Shown: positions 38,001-48,800, counted from the first letter of the stretch. The stretch: DNA of 64,000 nt from an uncultured Christensenellaceae bacterium (GCA_944381365.1 CALWKW010000002.1:321952-385951), one strand, 5' to 3'. The notes: generated from the sequence alone by a model not told the origin. Made by a program: numbers and translations.

Positions 38001-40215
38001 GTACAAAGTCAGAAGGAGCATTCAAATTTATGGTAAGGCTCTTGGGCACAACAGTCTGAGAAACTCTGGGCTGCCATGCAGTAGCACCTGTACCCGTAGC
38101 ACCGCTTCCGTCCTGAGGATATTCAGGATTGTCTTTTCTGTATGCTACATATCTGTTTGTAGTATCCAAAGCATCGATATTGCTGTTGGGATCGCCGTTG
38201 TAAATGAAATATTCATACTCGCCCACATTCTTTGTGTCGCTGAGTTTATACAAATTCATATCGTTGGCTTTCTTAGCTACCCAATAAGAGCTTGCCTCGG
38301 GAGAAGAAGCAAGTATAGTATCGATAACTGCCTTTGTATTGTAATCTCTAACTTCGATATTAGGGATATTTACGATTTGACCATCGTAATCCTTATCGTT
38401 GAGAATAATATTTTTGTTGTTTGAATTGTCTTTTATAGAGCAGTTGTCAAAATTCATTGTATAGTAAATGATTTTGCCAAGCTGGTATTTGATTTCTACG
38501 GGAGTAGTATGAGTACGATTGATTTCTGTATAAGTCACGGCATATTTGTCTGCTTCTTTGATAGTAGAAATCTTTTCGTAGAAATTCTGAACTTGACCTG
38601 CCGTAGAGTCAGAAGTATTGAGGTCTACATCTATTTGCCAGAGAATAGCTCCTGGATTTTGGTCAAGGTCTGTATCATATACTGCAAGGACATTTGCGGT
38701 CTTTGTAGTATTGGAATATGTAAGATAAGCATTATTTGCTTTTGCTGTACCGTTGACATTATAATAGCTGTCGGTATTATCATCATAATCCATTACATAG
38801 ATATATGTAACGGGCATATTACAAGCTCCTGTGGAGAAATTATAACCCGTCACGCTCGACTTGTCGATTGCTGCCTGATTGTACATGAAATAAATATTGG
38901 ATACCGTGTCGCCGCCGTTTACTTCATTACCTGAAAGTCCGCAAATCTGAGAAGCTATTTCGTTTGAGCCTGTTCCGATAGGAGAGAAACTTGTATCTTG
39001 AACATAATAGATAGCTCTACCTGTCCATGAATTAATAACACCGTCTATACTGCCGGGACCGCCTGTGTTGCCGACAACGCTTGACTTCTCTCCGTTTTTA
39101 GCAGTAGCACAGCTACCAGCTACGATACCTGTATAAGACAAGGGGTTTGTACCGTTTGTACCTGTGAAAGCAGCGATATTACCGCTACCTGCTGTCGCAA
39201 TGTTGTAAACTTGAGAGCTGTTTGCCATCCAGCCTACTACACCGCCACCCCAAAGTCTAATATTGGATTTGCTTCTGTTGGCATGTCTTACGGCACTGAT
39301 ATTTGTATTCTTGTTTGTAATTCCTGAAACGCCGTTGATATAGCTGTTTACGAATGAATTGCCGCTCAAAGTAATCTTGGAGTTGGAAACAATAGCATTG
39401 CTGCCGGACATCATACCTGCATAACCGCCGATTGCATAAGAGTGGCTCGCCATTTCACGATAGCCGCCCCAGATATCGCCATACATACCGGTAGTGGTAA
39501 CATCGAAATATCCGTTTACAGTCAAACTACAATTGTCTATTGTACCAGCAGATACAGCAGCTATAATACCGCCTGTACCTGATTCGTCAGAACTATATGA
39601 GCCGCTTACTTTACCGTCATAGACAAAGTTTACATTCTTAATCACACAATTGCTGGGGATATAACCTACAAATCCGCCGTTGAGGTCTACATAACCTGCA
39701 TCGGTAAATCCGTCTCCGCCATAAGATGATTCGCAGAAGAATGTATTCTTGAGTGTATTTCTGAAATCAGTAGAAGAATTTATACTTACCCAAGGAGAAG
39801 TATTCAAAGTATTCGCAGTCATAGTAATTTTATGACCTGCACCATCAAGGGTTCTGCTTTCTGCCATTAAAAGATTTGTAAAAGCTCCGTCCCAAGAGAA
39901 ATCGTTGATGTCAGCAGTGAGATAACCTGTAACATTGGTACCTGCATACTGACCTTCTCCTTTAATGAATTGCTTTAACTCATCGATATTATTGATTGCA
40001 ATTCCGCTGGGCTTATAATTGCTGCCGACATTGCCGTTTATCATAAGATCGCCTATCTGAATGGCACCTTCTTCTCCGGTACCCATAGATATATCGCTTG
40101 AATCAGCCAAAACTTTGTTTTGGGATGTCGACATACCTATGATAGACGCAATGAAAAACATTACCAATACTATCGCAATGACAAGTATCAGACTTTGTTT
40201 TTTTGCTTTTGTCAT
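34495..40215 (-). CDS. giant MBG-repeat surface protein fused to a lipoprotein domain
   Basis: A 1906-residue extracellular protein. A signal segment (about 8-37, ending near VLADSS) is followed by a ~550-residue Gly/Asn-rich region with GLUG-like coils (GGFVGYIPSNCVIKNVNF, GGIIAAVSAGTIDNCSL), probably a parallel beta-helix. From about 740 to 1690 come MBG/Ig-like domains of ~85 residues (pattern KTYGSLDPQF ... NVGNYTI ... NYVINANEATLEVLP). A membrane helix lies at about 1700-1720, followed by KKGKKEEKR. The frame then continues, without a stop, into a second hydrophobic signal with lipobox AFAGC (Cys about 1760) and a ~145-residue beta-rich domain. It has an AGGAGG site. It is the last gene of the giant cluster; a role in adhesion or surface matrix is inferred. 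Confidence 0.88.
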   Translation of the reverse strand: MTKAKKQSLILVIAIVLVMFFIASIIGMSTSQNKVLADSSDISMGTGEEGAIQIGDLMINGNVGSNYKPSGIAINNIDELKQFIKGEGQYAGTNVTGYLTADINDFSWDGAFTNLLMAESRTLDGAGHKITMTANTLNTSPWVSINSSTDFRNTLKNTFFCESSYGGDGFTDAGYVDLNGGFVGYIPSNCVIKNVNFVYDGKVSGSYSSDESGTGGIIAAVSAGTIDNCSLTVNGYFDVTTTGMYGDIWGGYREMASHSYAIGGYAGMMSGSNAIVSNSKITLSGNSFVNSYINGVSGITNKNTNISAVRHANRSKSNIRLWGGGVVGWMANSSQVYNIATAGSGNIAAFTGTNGTNPLSYTGIVAGSCATAKNGEKSSVVGNTGGPGSIDGVINSWTGRAIYYVQDTSFSPIGTGSNEIASQICGLSGNEVNGGDTVSNIYFMYNQAAIDKSSVTGYNFSTGACNMPVTYIYVMDYDDNTDSYYNVNGTAKANNAYLTYSNTTKTANVLAVYDTDLDQNPGAILWQIDVDLNTSDSTAGQVQNFYEKISTIKEADKYAVTYTEINRTHTTPVEIKYQLGKIIYYTMNFDNCSIKDNSNNKNIILNDKDYDGQIVNIPNIEVRDYNTKAVIDTILASSPEASSYWVAKKANDMNLYKLSDTKNVGEYEYFIYNGDPNSNIDALDTTNRYVAYRKDNPEYPQDGSGATGTGATAWQPRVSQTVVPKSLTINLNAPSDFVQNTQYDGEGVLYTASFGAGIVGGDSVSANLGYYDATTNEKLDNNSAVNAGSYYVKVDGLDNSNYTFSETKKDFTITKREVNIEDNTGAVIKVSYELQKEYTGLDQSLTYGIYDAAPAEKTENIIITNVLEKDKGIINVAHSGDTVNVGEFTVDVTLNSGLASQNYVLGDNVSYKVAITPAKVKITLGEAKTITYGQIDDPTVTVEGVNGEVPYGEWLYMLKDNVAAIGDYSQYISGIPDTAGIYSMVYYVGGTFGVNKNYEETYSEEYTYTINKRNVTIFFDEGLPTEYDYNGNAVNVAATFETQNTETNTGILNIHASRITLKYTFSNNGGEPIEQAIDAGSYTVNAVLEAGFDTSSYNIIYPNEGFEFVINPMTIDITIDNAQKTYGSLDPQFVWNYSGEANFLERDNVVLTLSTEAGQFGNVGNYTIAYNITEGKGSNYVINANEATLEVLPYEVNIKTTTSKEVLTYGDEAPVLGYEFVGENKFFEEDGLTINAVADKEIKNAGVYTVSVEGYTDNYTVNIKSATFEILPKDISILSAEIVGGDTFTYTGSVITPEVNAVFEDGVLIGDDTVEVAFDYFQNGEKVEAVNVGTYDAVISGVNNPNYKLVVGEGLELPSTSFTVVARKVNINVGDATREYGIEDLTPKAEAYTYNEGDQFVESDINDGRLVISLATDVELNAGANDYADSVYIVLSGEAATNYELTIAKKGTLTVTGANISSIQLLNDKVVYNGQNLIDTIKFNVAEGITGYGYKVTSDAEGQNEISEIINAGTYYITVFVDGESMFEGEPNTLTFVVDKANRVLTIDDINKIINYNKLTFECAFENMQYSVNGEAYLNTNVFDAKALTSYTVKAKAGESANYYESNEVEFEVKTGIDTTSIVSALNKMNKVDFSNLAAYKTLLSQLELVGESDKANIDYDKVNALKASYEELLSGAESVIGDAQKVAGKASGMTAKGAVSLALTTGVGLAFAGVMLSISAKKGKKEEKRVSKVNRKSIAKAMTMILVIVLICAVAFAGCKKDEFSQDSLFKLASYTTDSKEKDRDVKIVVNSGSTQIYKYENGEETFLEGLENSGSFSLAGKGTGFTFQADMFENAEFTNKDGVATFKANVKDTNKFLGVSNAKNAKVEVKADSANNKLKSIQVSYDVEQNGISYSVQINVDMKY

Positions 40216-40353
40216 ATTTACCTCCTATCATTTTGACGAACACAACTTAAAATCCGTCCATCTTAACAAAATATTTAAAATGATATTGTTTTTGTATTTT
40301 ATGATTTTACTATTAACTAGTAATTGTTTTCGTTGTTTTATCTTTTTTGTTGC

Positions 40354-40378
40354 GGCGGGCTGAGGATATCAACCCGCC
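40354..40378 (-). other. GC-rich stem-loop between giant genes
   Basis: GGCGGG / CCCGCC with a 13-nt loop stands out in AT-rich DNA just after the stop of the 1809-codon gene. There is no minus-strand T-tract, so it is not a standard terminator; it might set mRNA stability or partial readthrough to the next giant gene. Confidence 0.45.
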
Positions 40379-40390
40379 TTATGGATTTTG

Positions 40391-43300
40391 TTATACGATT
40401 CCTCTTTTCTTTCTCTTATTTACAGTCACTATTGCCGTAATAATAGCTGCTACCATAAGAGCTCCCACAACGCCGATAACTATCCAGCCTTCTGTGCTTA
40501 TCATTTTGTCGTTGATAGGTCCTACTCTCAAAGACCATTCTTGAGCGATAAAGTGGTTCTGGTCTACCTCGATGCGAACTGTGTATGTGCCGTCAGGCAA
40601 TACGCCGTTTTCATCAGGTTGTACAAGACCGAGCTCGCCCGTGATCTCGTTGGGAGCATAGAACAAGAGGCTTCCTGTCTTCTTGCTGCCGCTTTCATCG
40701 GTGTATGTACCTTTGTAGCTTGTTACGGGTACACCTGTAGGCAACTTGTCAGGCAATGTAATGCTTGCATTTTCAGCTTGGATTTCAGCAGGGTAAATCT
40801 CGATATAAGATTCAAGTGTAAGAGGCTCATAGTTGCTGATGATAACCTGAACCGTGCCTGCATAAGCACCTGCGTTTATTACCGAATATGTTCCGTTGAC
40901 AAATGCTTCGACTTCCTTGCCGTGGTCCATGTAATAATACTTCTCGCCTCTGAGTTCGAGATTGCTGAACTGGAGGTATTGCTCTTCTCCGTTGTAAGTG
41001 GATACCAAAGGAGCTACGGTAATATTATCCAATTTTGCTGCATTTACAGCAATTGTAGCTTCAGAATTAAGAGTATTGTAATTGTCCTTTGACATTCTCA
41101 ATGTGATTCTATAAGTATTTGCGTTTACGAATGCAGGAACTTCTTCGAGTGTATTGTAATATCTTCCGTTGAACAAATAAGTGATTGTAGCACTGTTTTT
41201 GTATTCATCGGGGATATACATCTTGTCGATAAGCTGCTGTTTGAAGTCGCTTCCGTTGTAAGTTCCTACGATACTGTCAAACTTAACACCTATAAAGTCA
41301 GCCTTTGTGATTTCCAAAGTGACATCTAAAGTAGTAGGAGCATAGTTGCCGCTTGCATCTCCGAGATACTCTATTCTGAATCTATAACTTCCGATTTCCA
41401 TAAACCAACCGCCGAGTTTGTCTTCAGAATTGTCCACAACGACATAGGAATTTGTAGTTTCGTCATAATACTTGACTACGATTACTCCGTCAGCTGATTG
41501 TGTGCTTTCCCAAAGTACTTCTTTGCCTACGACAGATTTTACTTTTACTTCGCCTTTTGCAAGGTCGAAAGTATGTTTTTGATCATCATAAGAATATGAT
41601 ACTTTTTCATTCCATTCGATGACTGTCTGTGCTACATTGACGATGAGATAACCGCCTTCGCCTTCAGTCGTAGTGCTTCCATAGAAGTATTCTGTATCGT
41701 TGATGGTGACTTCTACATAATAGAAACCGATATTTGCTGTATCCGTAGTAGGAGTATTTCTGTCATAAGTACCTTCTACTTTTTGAGTGGTCTTATCGAA
41801 ATAAGCTCCTTCATTGTATTTATAATACTTGATGATGATATTCTCTTTTCCGATGTACTTGATTTGCTCCTCAGTAATACCGGACATTTTATATTCGTTT
41901 TGTTCTCCCGTGTAATCTACTTCGGTGACACCCATTTGAACATTGAGAATACCTTTTACCATTTCGATTACAAAAGTGGACTGACCGTCAACTACATAGT
42001 TGTTGTCATTTGTCTTAAGATCGAGATAGTATTTGCCGATATTGTAGAAACCATTGGTAGGAACTCTGTCCTCGCCGAGATAATATTCTACCATACCTTG
42101 TTTTATTTCGCCTGTAATTACATCCTTATAAGTGACATCAATAACATGTTCTTTGCCGTCAAACTGCCACTTGGGAGGCAAATCCATGCCGTCAAACTTG
42201 ATGTCCATATATACAGGTGCGGGATTGATTGCTATACTTGTTCCGTTGATAGTGATATCGATACTGTCATTGGGTTCATGCAAATCGCCGAGTACATTAT
42301 AGTTGCCTACGGCAGCACCTTTCTTTGCAAGAGTATCGAGGTCAATTCTTACCGTCTCTTCTTCGGTGATGTTTGCTTCTACGAATGTAGGAATTTCATC
42401 GCCGTAGAGATATGTAGGATTGAGATAGTCTGCAAGATTGACAGTCACTTGCAATCTTGTGATATTTGCACTGAGCTTATGAATAGTCCAAGCAGATTTC
42501 TGATAATCTTCTGCATCGAAGTCTGCAAACCATACATCGTACTTATAATCGTTTTCGCCTGTCAATACTGCCCAAATTCTGATATTGGTAGCACCGATAG
42601 AAGCTCTTTCGTATTCAAGCACGAGATCGATATTCTTTACTGCGATTTCAGGATGAGTAGCAGAATAGCCGTCTGTATAAACAATGCTGATACCGCTTGA
42701 CTTTGTCATATCTACAGTAAATGTATGAGCTGTATAATCCTGAGTACCGTCATATACCTTGTTGAAGAATTCAGGATTTGCCAAGAGAGACTGCAATGTA
42801 TTGCCGCTTTCGTCTACGATTGACTCGAGAGTGTCATTTACATAAATATCTGCGACTTTGATATATACGAGGAAGTTGCCGAGTACACCGGGTTCGTTTG
42901 CACCTACCTGAACATATACATCATCATAAAGACCTGCGTTGTTGACCATCTTCATCTTCATAGTAGCAGGGAGGAACTGTTCATAATCACCCACATTCCA
43001 ATCCACTACATAAGTGTAGTCGCCGTTTACTACTTCGCCGAATTCTTTCCAGATATCTTCGCCGTTTTCATCGGTAGCTTCGCTGATATACATTGTCCAG
43101 CCTGAATTGCCGATAGAAGAAGTAGCGTTTATGCTAAAGCCGTCATAGTCGAATCTGCCGTTGATTTCACTGTGCTGAGTATAGTTTCTAATAGCTGCAT
43201 TGAGCGAACCTGATACCAAATCTACATTTGCCTGCACATCGAATTCTGTACTATTTCCTGCTCTGTCGACATAATTGAGTTTGTATGCCGTATTGTCGGA

Positions 43301-45820
43301 AAGCGTAAGCGTGACTTTATAGTCTTCACCTACGAGTTCGTTGTTTGTGACACCGTTTATGTCTTGAACTGAGTTGATGCCGCTCTTGCTGTTGTCGCTT
43401 ACCATATAAGTGACAATGACTTTTTCTTTTCTCCAATCACTCAAAGTAGCTTGTGAGATAGGAGTACGAGTTCCTTCAGAATTTTCCACAAAGTATTGTA
43501 CATCGTAGATTTCGGGAGCTTCGTTGTCGATTTTAGCGGTTTTTGTAGAGCTTACTGCTACCACTACATAATCTTGGATGTTTTCATCGTACTTGTAAGC
43601 ATAGAATGTATATTGCATACCGTTCTTACCTGTACCCTGAGTAGTAGTGATTGTAGCACTTCTTTCAGTGTCGCTTACTTCTATCTGCTCATCGGCAAAC
43701 TTACCGTTTTGCTGATATCTCAAGAGATCAAAGTCATTTGCCTGAGGCATCTCGAGTACGAATGTGTATTGTTTTTCCCAGTCGGATGATTCGGTAGTAC
43801 CTGCACCAAAGCTCAAATCGCCTTGAGTAATGGTAAACACATAATCATTCTTGGGTTGCCATGCGATAATTCTTTCGCTTTCATTAAAATATCCGTATGT
43901 ATTTGTACCCATCTTTACAGATGTACGCATCTTGTATGTACCGGGCATGTAAGATTGATTGATATCGGTAGCTACGCCGTCTCTCAATACTTCCCATACA
44001 AATTCGCCTTGTGCCTGAATATTTCCCTTGAACGCAACATTAGGAAGCTTCAAAACACCGCTTTGACCTGTATATTTCTTTACATACTGACCATTTACGA
44101 CATTGCCGCTGTCAGTATATTCAAGTTCGCCCATTGTACCGAATGTATAGTTGAACACACCATAGTCAGATGCTTTCAACATATAAATTTCTGCATAGAT
44201 AGGTTGGTCGAGAGACATATCGATATGGTTTGTGGGTGCACCGTTCTTGATGAAGACACCTGACCAAATAATCTTTCCTGTCGAACCTTCGCCAAGGAAG
44301 TATTTGTAATAAGGTACGGATGTACCGCTCATATCGTGCTCGCTGATAGCTTGCTTTTCGCTGTCATGTCCGTCAGCTACCGCCTCGATTCTCAAATCAT
44401 AAAGAGCAGCACTTCTGTCATATCTTACACTCAAAGTACCATCGATAGATGTGGGGAATATTTCTGTCCAGTTTTCAATCTTGCCGCCACTGTCGAGAGT
44501 GGTATAAGGAGTACCGCTCTGTTGTGTAAATTTTTTGAGGTCATAGAGCACTGCACAGCTTTGAACATTGCTGCCGACAGCATCAAACAACAATCCGTTT
44601 ACTGACTTATAATTTTGGCCGAAGTTGTCATCTCTTTGACCTGTCCAAGATGATATGATACCTTGAATTTGTCCTTCATTTACGATAGTGCTGTCAAATG
44701 TGACATCATCATTGATGTTTGCACTTGTAGCTATTGCACCGCCTGCGTATGCCCATTTTCCTTCAGGATTCATTGAAGTATTTGATGTGGCTTTAATTGT
44801 ACCTGAACCTGTCAAAGCACAATACATTACCTTTGAATCGCCTTGCTGAATTTTACCGAGAATACCGGCAGCTGCGGTACCTGTACCCCAAGCATCTGTC
44901 AAAGATGTTCTTCTACCTTCGGCAAATGCAGATACACCGGCATTACTTTCAATGTGTACTTGAGAGTTGGAAATTATACCCGCTGTCATAGCACCTGCGA
45001 TACCGCCTGTATAAATAGTGTTTTGATAGAGCTTTCTGTCGCTACCGGGCTTTTTGTAGAAGGAGAATACACCGTTGAGGTTGAGTCTGATATTGTCAAT
45101 TGTTCCCTTATTGAGACCTGCTACAATACCGCCGCCTGCTACGGAATTTGTATCACCGACAAACAATGCTTTGTTTGAGCTGTCTGCCTGTCCTATGATA
45201 TTGTGGTTGGAGGCAAAATCGATAGTAAGGTTTTTGATAGTACCTTGGTTGATAGCGGTAAGATAACCTGTATAGATATGTCTGCCGCCATTCTCGCCGT
45301 GTCTGCCGCCATAGTCGCCTGTCTGGTCGCCCTCGACAAATGCACCATCGCCGGAACCTGCCTCGATAGAAACCTTATATCCGTTTCCTTCGAGATATTT
45401 GGTAAATACTGCATTTGTGCTGTTTGCCGAAACTGTGTAATAACCGCTCTTTGAAATATTGGAAAATGCAATCGCTACATCGTTTTCAAGATAAGCATAG
45501 TCATAACCTGCTTCGCTGCCTTGATTGTTGAGGAAGTTGTAAAGCTGTTCACCCGTGGTGATTGCCAACAATCTCGTAGCATCTCCCAAACCTACTTGAG
45601 CTGCAATCTGAGTACGGGTATAATGACCGTTCTCAGCACTGTCGTCAGTGATTTGTCCGTTTGTACCGTTGTATTGTGCATACATGAGCTGTTCTTCGGC
45701 TTTTGCCTGCTGGCTAGGCGTCTCGATGCCCATGAATGCTACCAACGCCATCGCAAGTGCTACTATGAGTAGCACTGCGATTACGGATATTGATGTCTTG
45801 TAAAATATCTTGTTTTTCAT
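40391..45820 (-). CDS. giant surface protein with beta-helix-like N-terminus and Ig-like repeats
   Basis: A 1809-residue exported protein. A signal segment (about 10-40, ending QQAKAEE) precedes a ~530-residue Gly-rich region with GLUG-like coils (GGGIVAGLNKGTIDNIRL, GGIAGAMTAGIISNSQ, GIISSWTGQ), related to the N-terminus of the next giant protein. Ig- and MBG-like beta domains follow to about 1730 (for example TGDLSFGAG-like and LDVTLEITKADFIGVKFDS patterns). It ends with a membrane helix (about 1779-1798) and NKRKKRGIV, an LPXTG-independent anchor. It starts 21 bases after the stop of the 2603-codon gene, so the two are co-transcribed. Confidence 0.87.
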   Translation of the reverse strand: MKNKIFYKTSISVIAVLLIVALAMALVAFMGIETPSQQAKAEEQLMYAQYNGTNGQITDDSAENGHYTRTQIAAQVGLGDATRLLAITTGEQLYNFLNNQGSEAGYDYAYLENDVAIAFSNISKSGYYTVSANSTNAVFTKYLEGNGYKVSIEAGSGDGAFVEGDQTGDYGGRHGENGGRHIYTGYLTAINQGTIKNLTIDFASNHNIIGQADSSNKALFVGDTNSVAGGGIVAGLNKGTIDNIRLNLNGVFSFYKKPGSDRKLYQNTIYTGGIAGAMTAGIISNSQVHIESNAGVSAFAEGRRTSLTDAWGTGTAAAGILGKIQQGDSKVMYCALTGSGTIKATSNTSMNPEGKWAYAGGAIATSANINDDVTFDSTIVNEGQIQGIISSWTGQRDDNFGQNYKSVNGLLFDAVGSNVQSCAVLYDLKKFTQQSGTPYTTLDSGGKIENWTEIFPTSIDGTLSVRYDRSAALYDLRIEAVADGHDSEKQAISEHDMSGTSVPYYKYFLGEGSTGKIIWSGVFIKNGAPTNHIDMSLDQPIYAEIYMLKASDYGVFNYTFGTMGELEYTDSGNVVNGQYVKKYTGQSGVLKLPNVAFKGNIQAQGEFVWEVLRDGVATDINQSYMPGTYKMRTSVKMGTNTYGYFNESERIIAWQPKNDYVFTITQGDLSFGAGTTESSDWEKQYTFVLEMPQANDFDLLRYQQNGKFADEQIEVSDTERSATITTTQGTGKNGMQYTFYAYKYDENIQDYVVVAVSSTKTAKIDNEAPEIYDVQYFVENSEGTRTPISQATLSDWRKEKVIVTYMVSDNSKSGINSVQDINGVTNNELVGEDYKVTLTLSDNTAYKLNYVDRAGNSTEFDVQANVDLVSGSLNAAIRNYTQHSEINGRFDYDGFSINATSSIGNSGWTMYISEATDENGEDIWKEFGEVVNGDYTYVVDWNVGDYEQFLPATMKMKMVNNAGLYDDVYVQVGANEPGVLGNFLVYIKVADIYVNDTLESIVDESGNTLQSLLANPEFFNKVYDGTQDYTAHTFTVDMTKSSGISIVYTDGYSATHPEIAVKNIDLVLEYERASIGATNIRIWAVLTGENDYKYDVWFADFDAEDYQKSAWTIHKLSANITRLQVTVNLADYLNPTYLYGDEIPTFVEANITEEETVRIDLDTLAKKGAAVGNYNVLGDLHEPNDSIDITINGTSIAINPAPVYMDIKFDGMDLPPKWQFDGKEHVIDVTYKDVITGEIKQGMVEYYLGEDRVPTNGFYNIGKYYLDLKTNDNNYVVDGQSTFVIEMVKGILNVQMGVTEVDYTGEQNEYKMSGITEEQIKYIGKENIIIKYYKYNEGAYFDKTTQKVEGTYDRNTPTTDTANIGFYYVEVTINDTEYFYGSTTTEGEGGYLIVNVAQTVIEWNEKVSYSYDDQKHTFDLAKGEVKVKSVVGKEVLWESTQSADGVIVVKYYDETTNSYVVVDNSEDKLGGWFMEIGSYRFRIEYLGDASGNYAPTTLDVTLEITKADFIGVKFDSIVGTYNGSDFKQQLIDKMYIPDEYKNSATITYLFNGRYYNTLEEVPAFVNANTYRITLRMSKDNYNTLNSEATIAVNAAKLDNITVAPLVSTYNGEEQYLQFSNLELRGEKYYYMDHGKEVEAFVNGTYSVINAGAYAGTVQVIISNYEPLTLESYIEIYPAEIQAENASITLPDKLPTGVPVTSYKGTYTDESGSKKTGSLLFYAPNEITGELGLVQPDENGVLPDGTYTVRIEVDQNHFIAQEWSLRVGPINDKMISTEGWIVIGVVGALMVAAIITAIVTVNKRKKRGIV

Positions 45821-45841
45821 AACTTTTTCCTAATCCCCCTA

Positions 45842-48800
45842 TCAACCTATTGTTGTGACTTGCTTCAAAACATGCAACTTCATTGTTGTATTGATAGTGA
45901 TGTCACCGCTGAAGATTGTCACATTTACATCGATTGCGGCATTCATTCTTGCTTCTTCGCTGTCGAGTATCTGTCCTTGGCTGTCTTTGTAAACAACTTT
46001 ACCGGTAGTGCCGTCTTCATTTGTCTCGACTGTCATCAACAATGTGTAGTCGTTTTCGTTTGTATAAGCAATAGTAGAGATGTCTATCGTACATTCATAG
46101 CTTCCGCTTGTACCGTCAGAGAAGTAAACCATGAGATTTGTTACGATTTTGTTTGTAAGCTTTTGTTCCTCTGTGAGGTTGTCTCCGCCCCAAGCTACTG
46201 TGTAATATGTATTGCCGATTCTGTCTACTTTCTTATCAATGATTGTAGTATTGATTCTGAAAGTCTTCTGACTTGCACCGCTACCCAATACAGCTCTTAC
46301 GATATAATCGTCTGCTACGGCATAGTTGATTTCACTGAGGTCCCAAGTCACGGGAGTATCATAACATTCTCTTACTTCTGTGGAAGTAATAGAAGCTTTG
46401 TTTTGATTGATGAAGTTGACTACTTCGTCCCATTTTGTTGAGGTAAATACATTGTTTTGTACTTCGCCTTCAACTGTTGTGGTGTAGTTGATAATATACT
46501 GCAAGTACTGAGCATATTCAGTAGACAATGCCATGGAGCTTGTAGTGATATTACCTTTGACTTCCAAAGTCTCGAGGTCGATTGTTCCTACGATGATGTA
46601 TGTGAGGATTGTCTTTGTGAATGCCTCATATACTCTGTTGCCCTTTTCGTCAAGTGTGAATGTATAAGGATCTACACTCAAAGACTTAAGGTCTGTTGTT
46701 ATTGCCGAACGGTCGATTATCTCTACATTTACAGAATATTGATATGTATCAGTAATCTTTGCGATAGCCTTGAGGTTCTTTTGACCGCTCAAGCTGTCGA
46801 GTGAGAAGTCATAAATCCATTCGGATACGGGCAATTCTGTTGTCTTGCCGTTGTCGTACTTAACTGTTACTGTCTCAGGGAATGCACTCATACCGAAGTA
46901 ATTTACTTGGATAGGATCGATATAGAATGTTCCGCCTGTGAGTTCACTTCCTGCAAGCTCGATACCTACGGGGTTGAGGTCTTCTACTCTTACATTTACG
47001 ATAGCTGTCTGTTCGAAGTCACCCTTTACTCCTTGGAGTTTTCCGCCCTCGTCAAAGCCTATCATTACTTCGAGCTGAGCAAATTGATTTGCGTACTTAA
47101 CTTCAAAGCTCTCTGTGTTCATCCACTTAATAGGCATATAGTATACCTTGCCGTTTGTAAACTTCACATAAGCATGGTCAGGATAATTTGCAATACCCTT
47201 TTCCTCATTGATGAAGTATTCAAAAGGATCGATATAATATGTGTACTGAGTGAGTTCTTCATCGAAGTAAATTCCTTCGACTTCGTTTCTCATTACTACG
47301 ATATTTGTATCGAAGTCCCAAGTGAACGAGCTGTTGGGATACTTGGAGTTGTCAAGCGAAGCTACGATTGATGTAGCACTCGTATTGTCGTTGTTCCAGC
47401 TGAAGTCAACATTGCTGTAATCTCCCCAGCTGATATTTACTTCTTCGCTGTAAGAGTCGATAATTTCTGTGCTTCCGTCTGCTGACATATACTTATCGTA
47501 GTATTCAGCGATAGCGGTAGTAGTGAAAGGATTGTATTGCTCGTCTCCTGTAATAAGATACATATAATATCTATAAGGATCAACTCTCAATGTATTTTCC
47601 AATCCGTTGATAGTAAGTTTTGCTACATCTTTTGTCTTAACAGAGAAGATAATCTTTACTTCTTGTGCCGTAGCACCAGAGCCGATAGTATTTGTAGCTG
47701 AGAACTGAGTACCCGATACATCTGTCGACCACATTCCTTCCTTGTCAAGCTCTCTGTTGAAGAATTCATCTGTACCGCTGAGAACCCAATCGCCTTCTAC
47801 TTCGAGACCTGTGGACAATCCGTCAGAATACTTGAAGAATACGATGTCTGAGATATAGTCAGTTATCTTGGATACACCGATATTGTAATCGTACAAATCG
47901 ATTGTGATTACATTACCTTCTGCTCCTTCGATATTGATCTGAATAATTGTGCTGTCAAGATATCTGAATTCTACATTTTCTACTACAGTGCCGTTTGCAA
48001 GTATAGCCTTACCTGTTACGGTATGCTCTGTAAACGCTGTGGGAGCATTGTTTTGGAATGTGACATATCTTGTGTGCAACTTTCTTGTTGTACCGTCATT
48101 CATAACGAGAGTTACGAAGTCAGGCAACTCGTCATATACATGCATTTGTATAGGCTCAATGCTTGCTACGCCGCCGCCATCGTTGAGTACATTAATTATA
48201 GTCTGAAGCTCTCTTACAACGCCGTTGTTGAATGTAGCTACGCCCTTGATGACATATTGACCGGGAGTATTGAGATTGAGCTCGGATATTGCTTTGTTCG
48301 TAGCAACTCCGTTTTCGCTTATGATTGTAAATTGTACTTCTGTCTTATACAAATCCTGAGCCTTCTGGTAGCTTGCCTGCTTACCTGTGAAGTGTGTATT
48401 GATAATGTATTGTACGCCCGCATCTATAGAAGCATAAGCATAAGGGTCGAATGTAATCTGAGTAGGAATTTCATCCCATGTCACGATACCTTCAGGGAAG
48501 ATCTCTTCGCCAGCATCATCATATACAGGTTTACCTACGCTTTGAGATGTATTGTAAATCTTAATTGATGTGAAATAGCCATCTCTTCTCAATACGGAGT
48601 TGTTGCTTGTGCTGCCGTATCTACCGCTTCTGTCTGCGACTTGATATACGACATTTCCGTTTTCGTCCCTAATATCTTGTCCCCAGTCGAAGCCTTCGAT
48701 GCTGATGTTTGCGATTGTAGCGTCAGCTACTTCGATGTTTGCTGTAAGCTCGTTGAATACTGCCATAGGCAAGATACCTGCCGTAATACCTCTTATCTGA

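Noticed and set aside
41783..42700. Long open frame (305 codons) antisense to the 1809-codon gene, and similar ones at 37051-37818 and 49526-50395
   Set aside because: They lie wholly inside strongly coding genes, are Cys/Ile/Tyr-rich as expected from reverse reading of biased codons, and lack ribosome sites.
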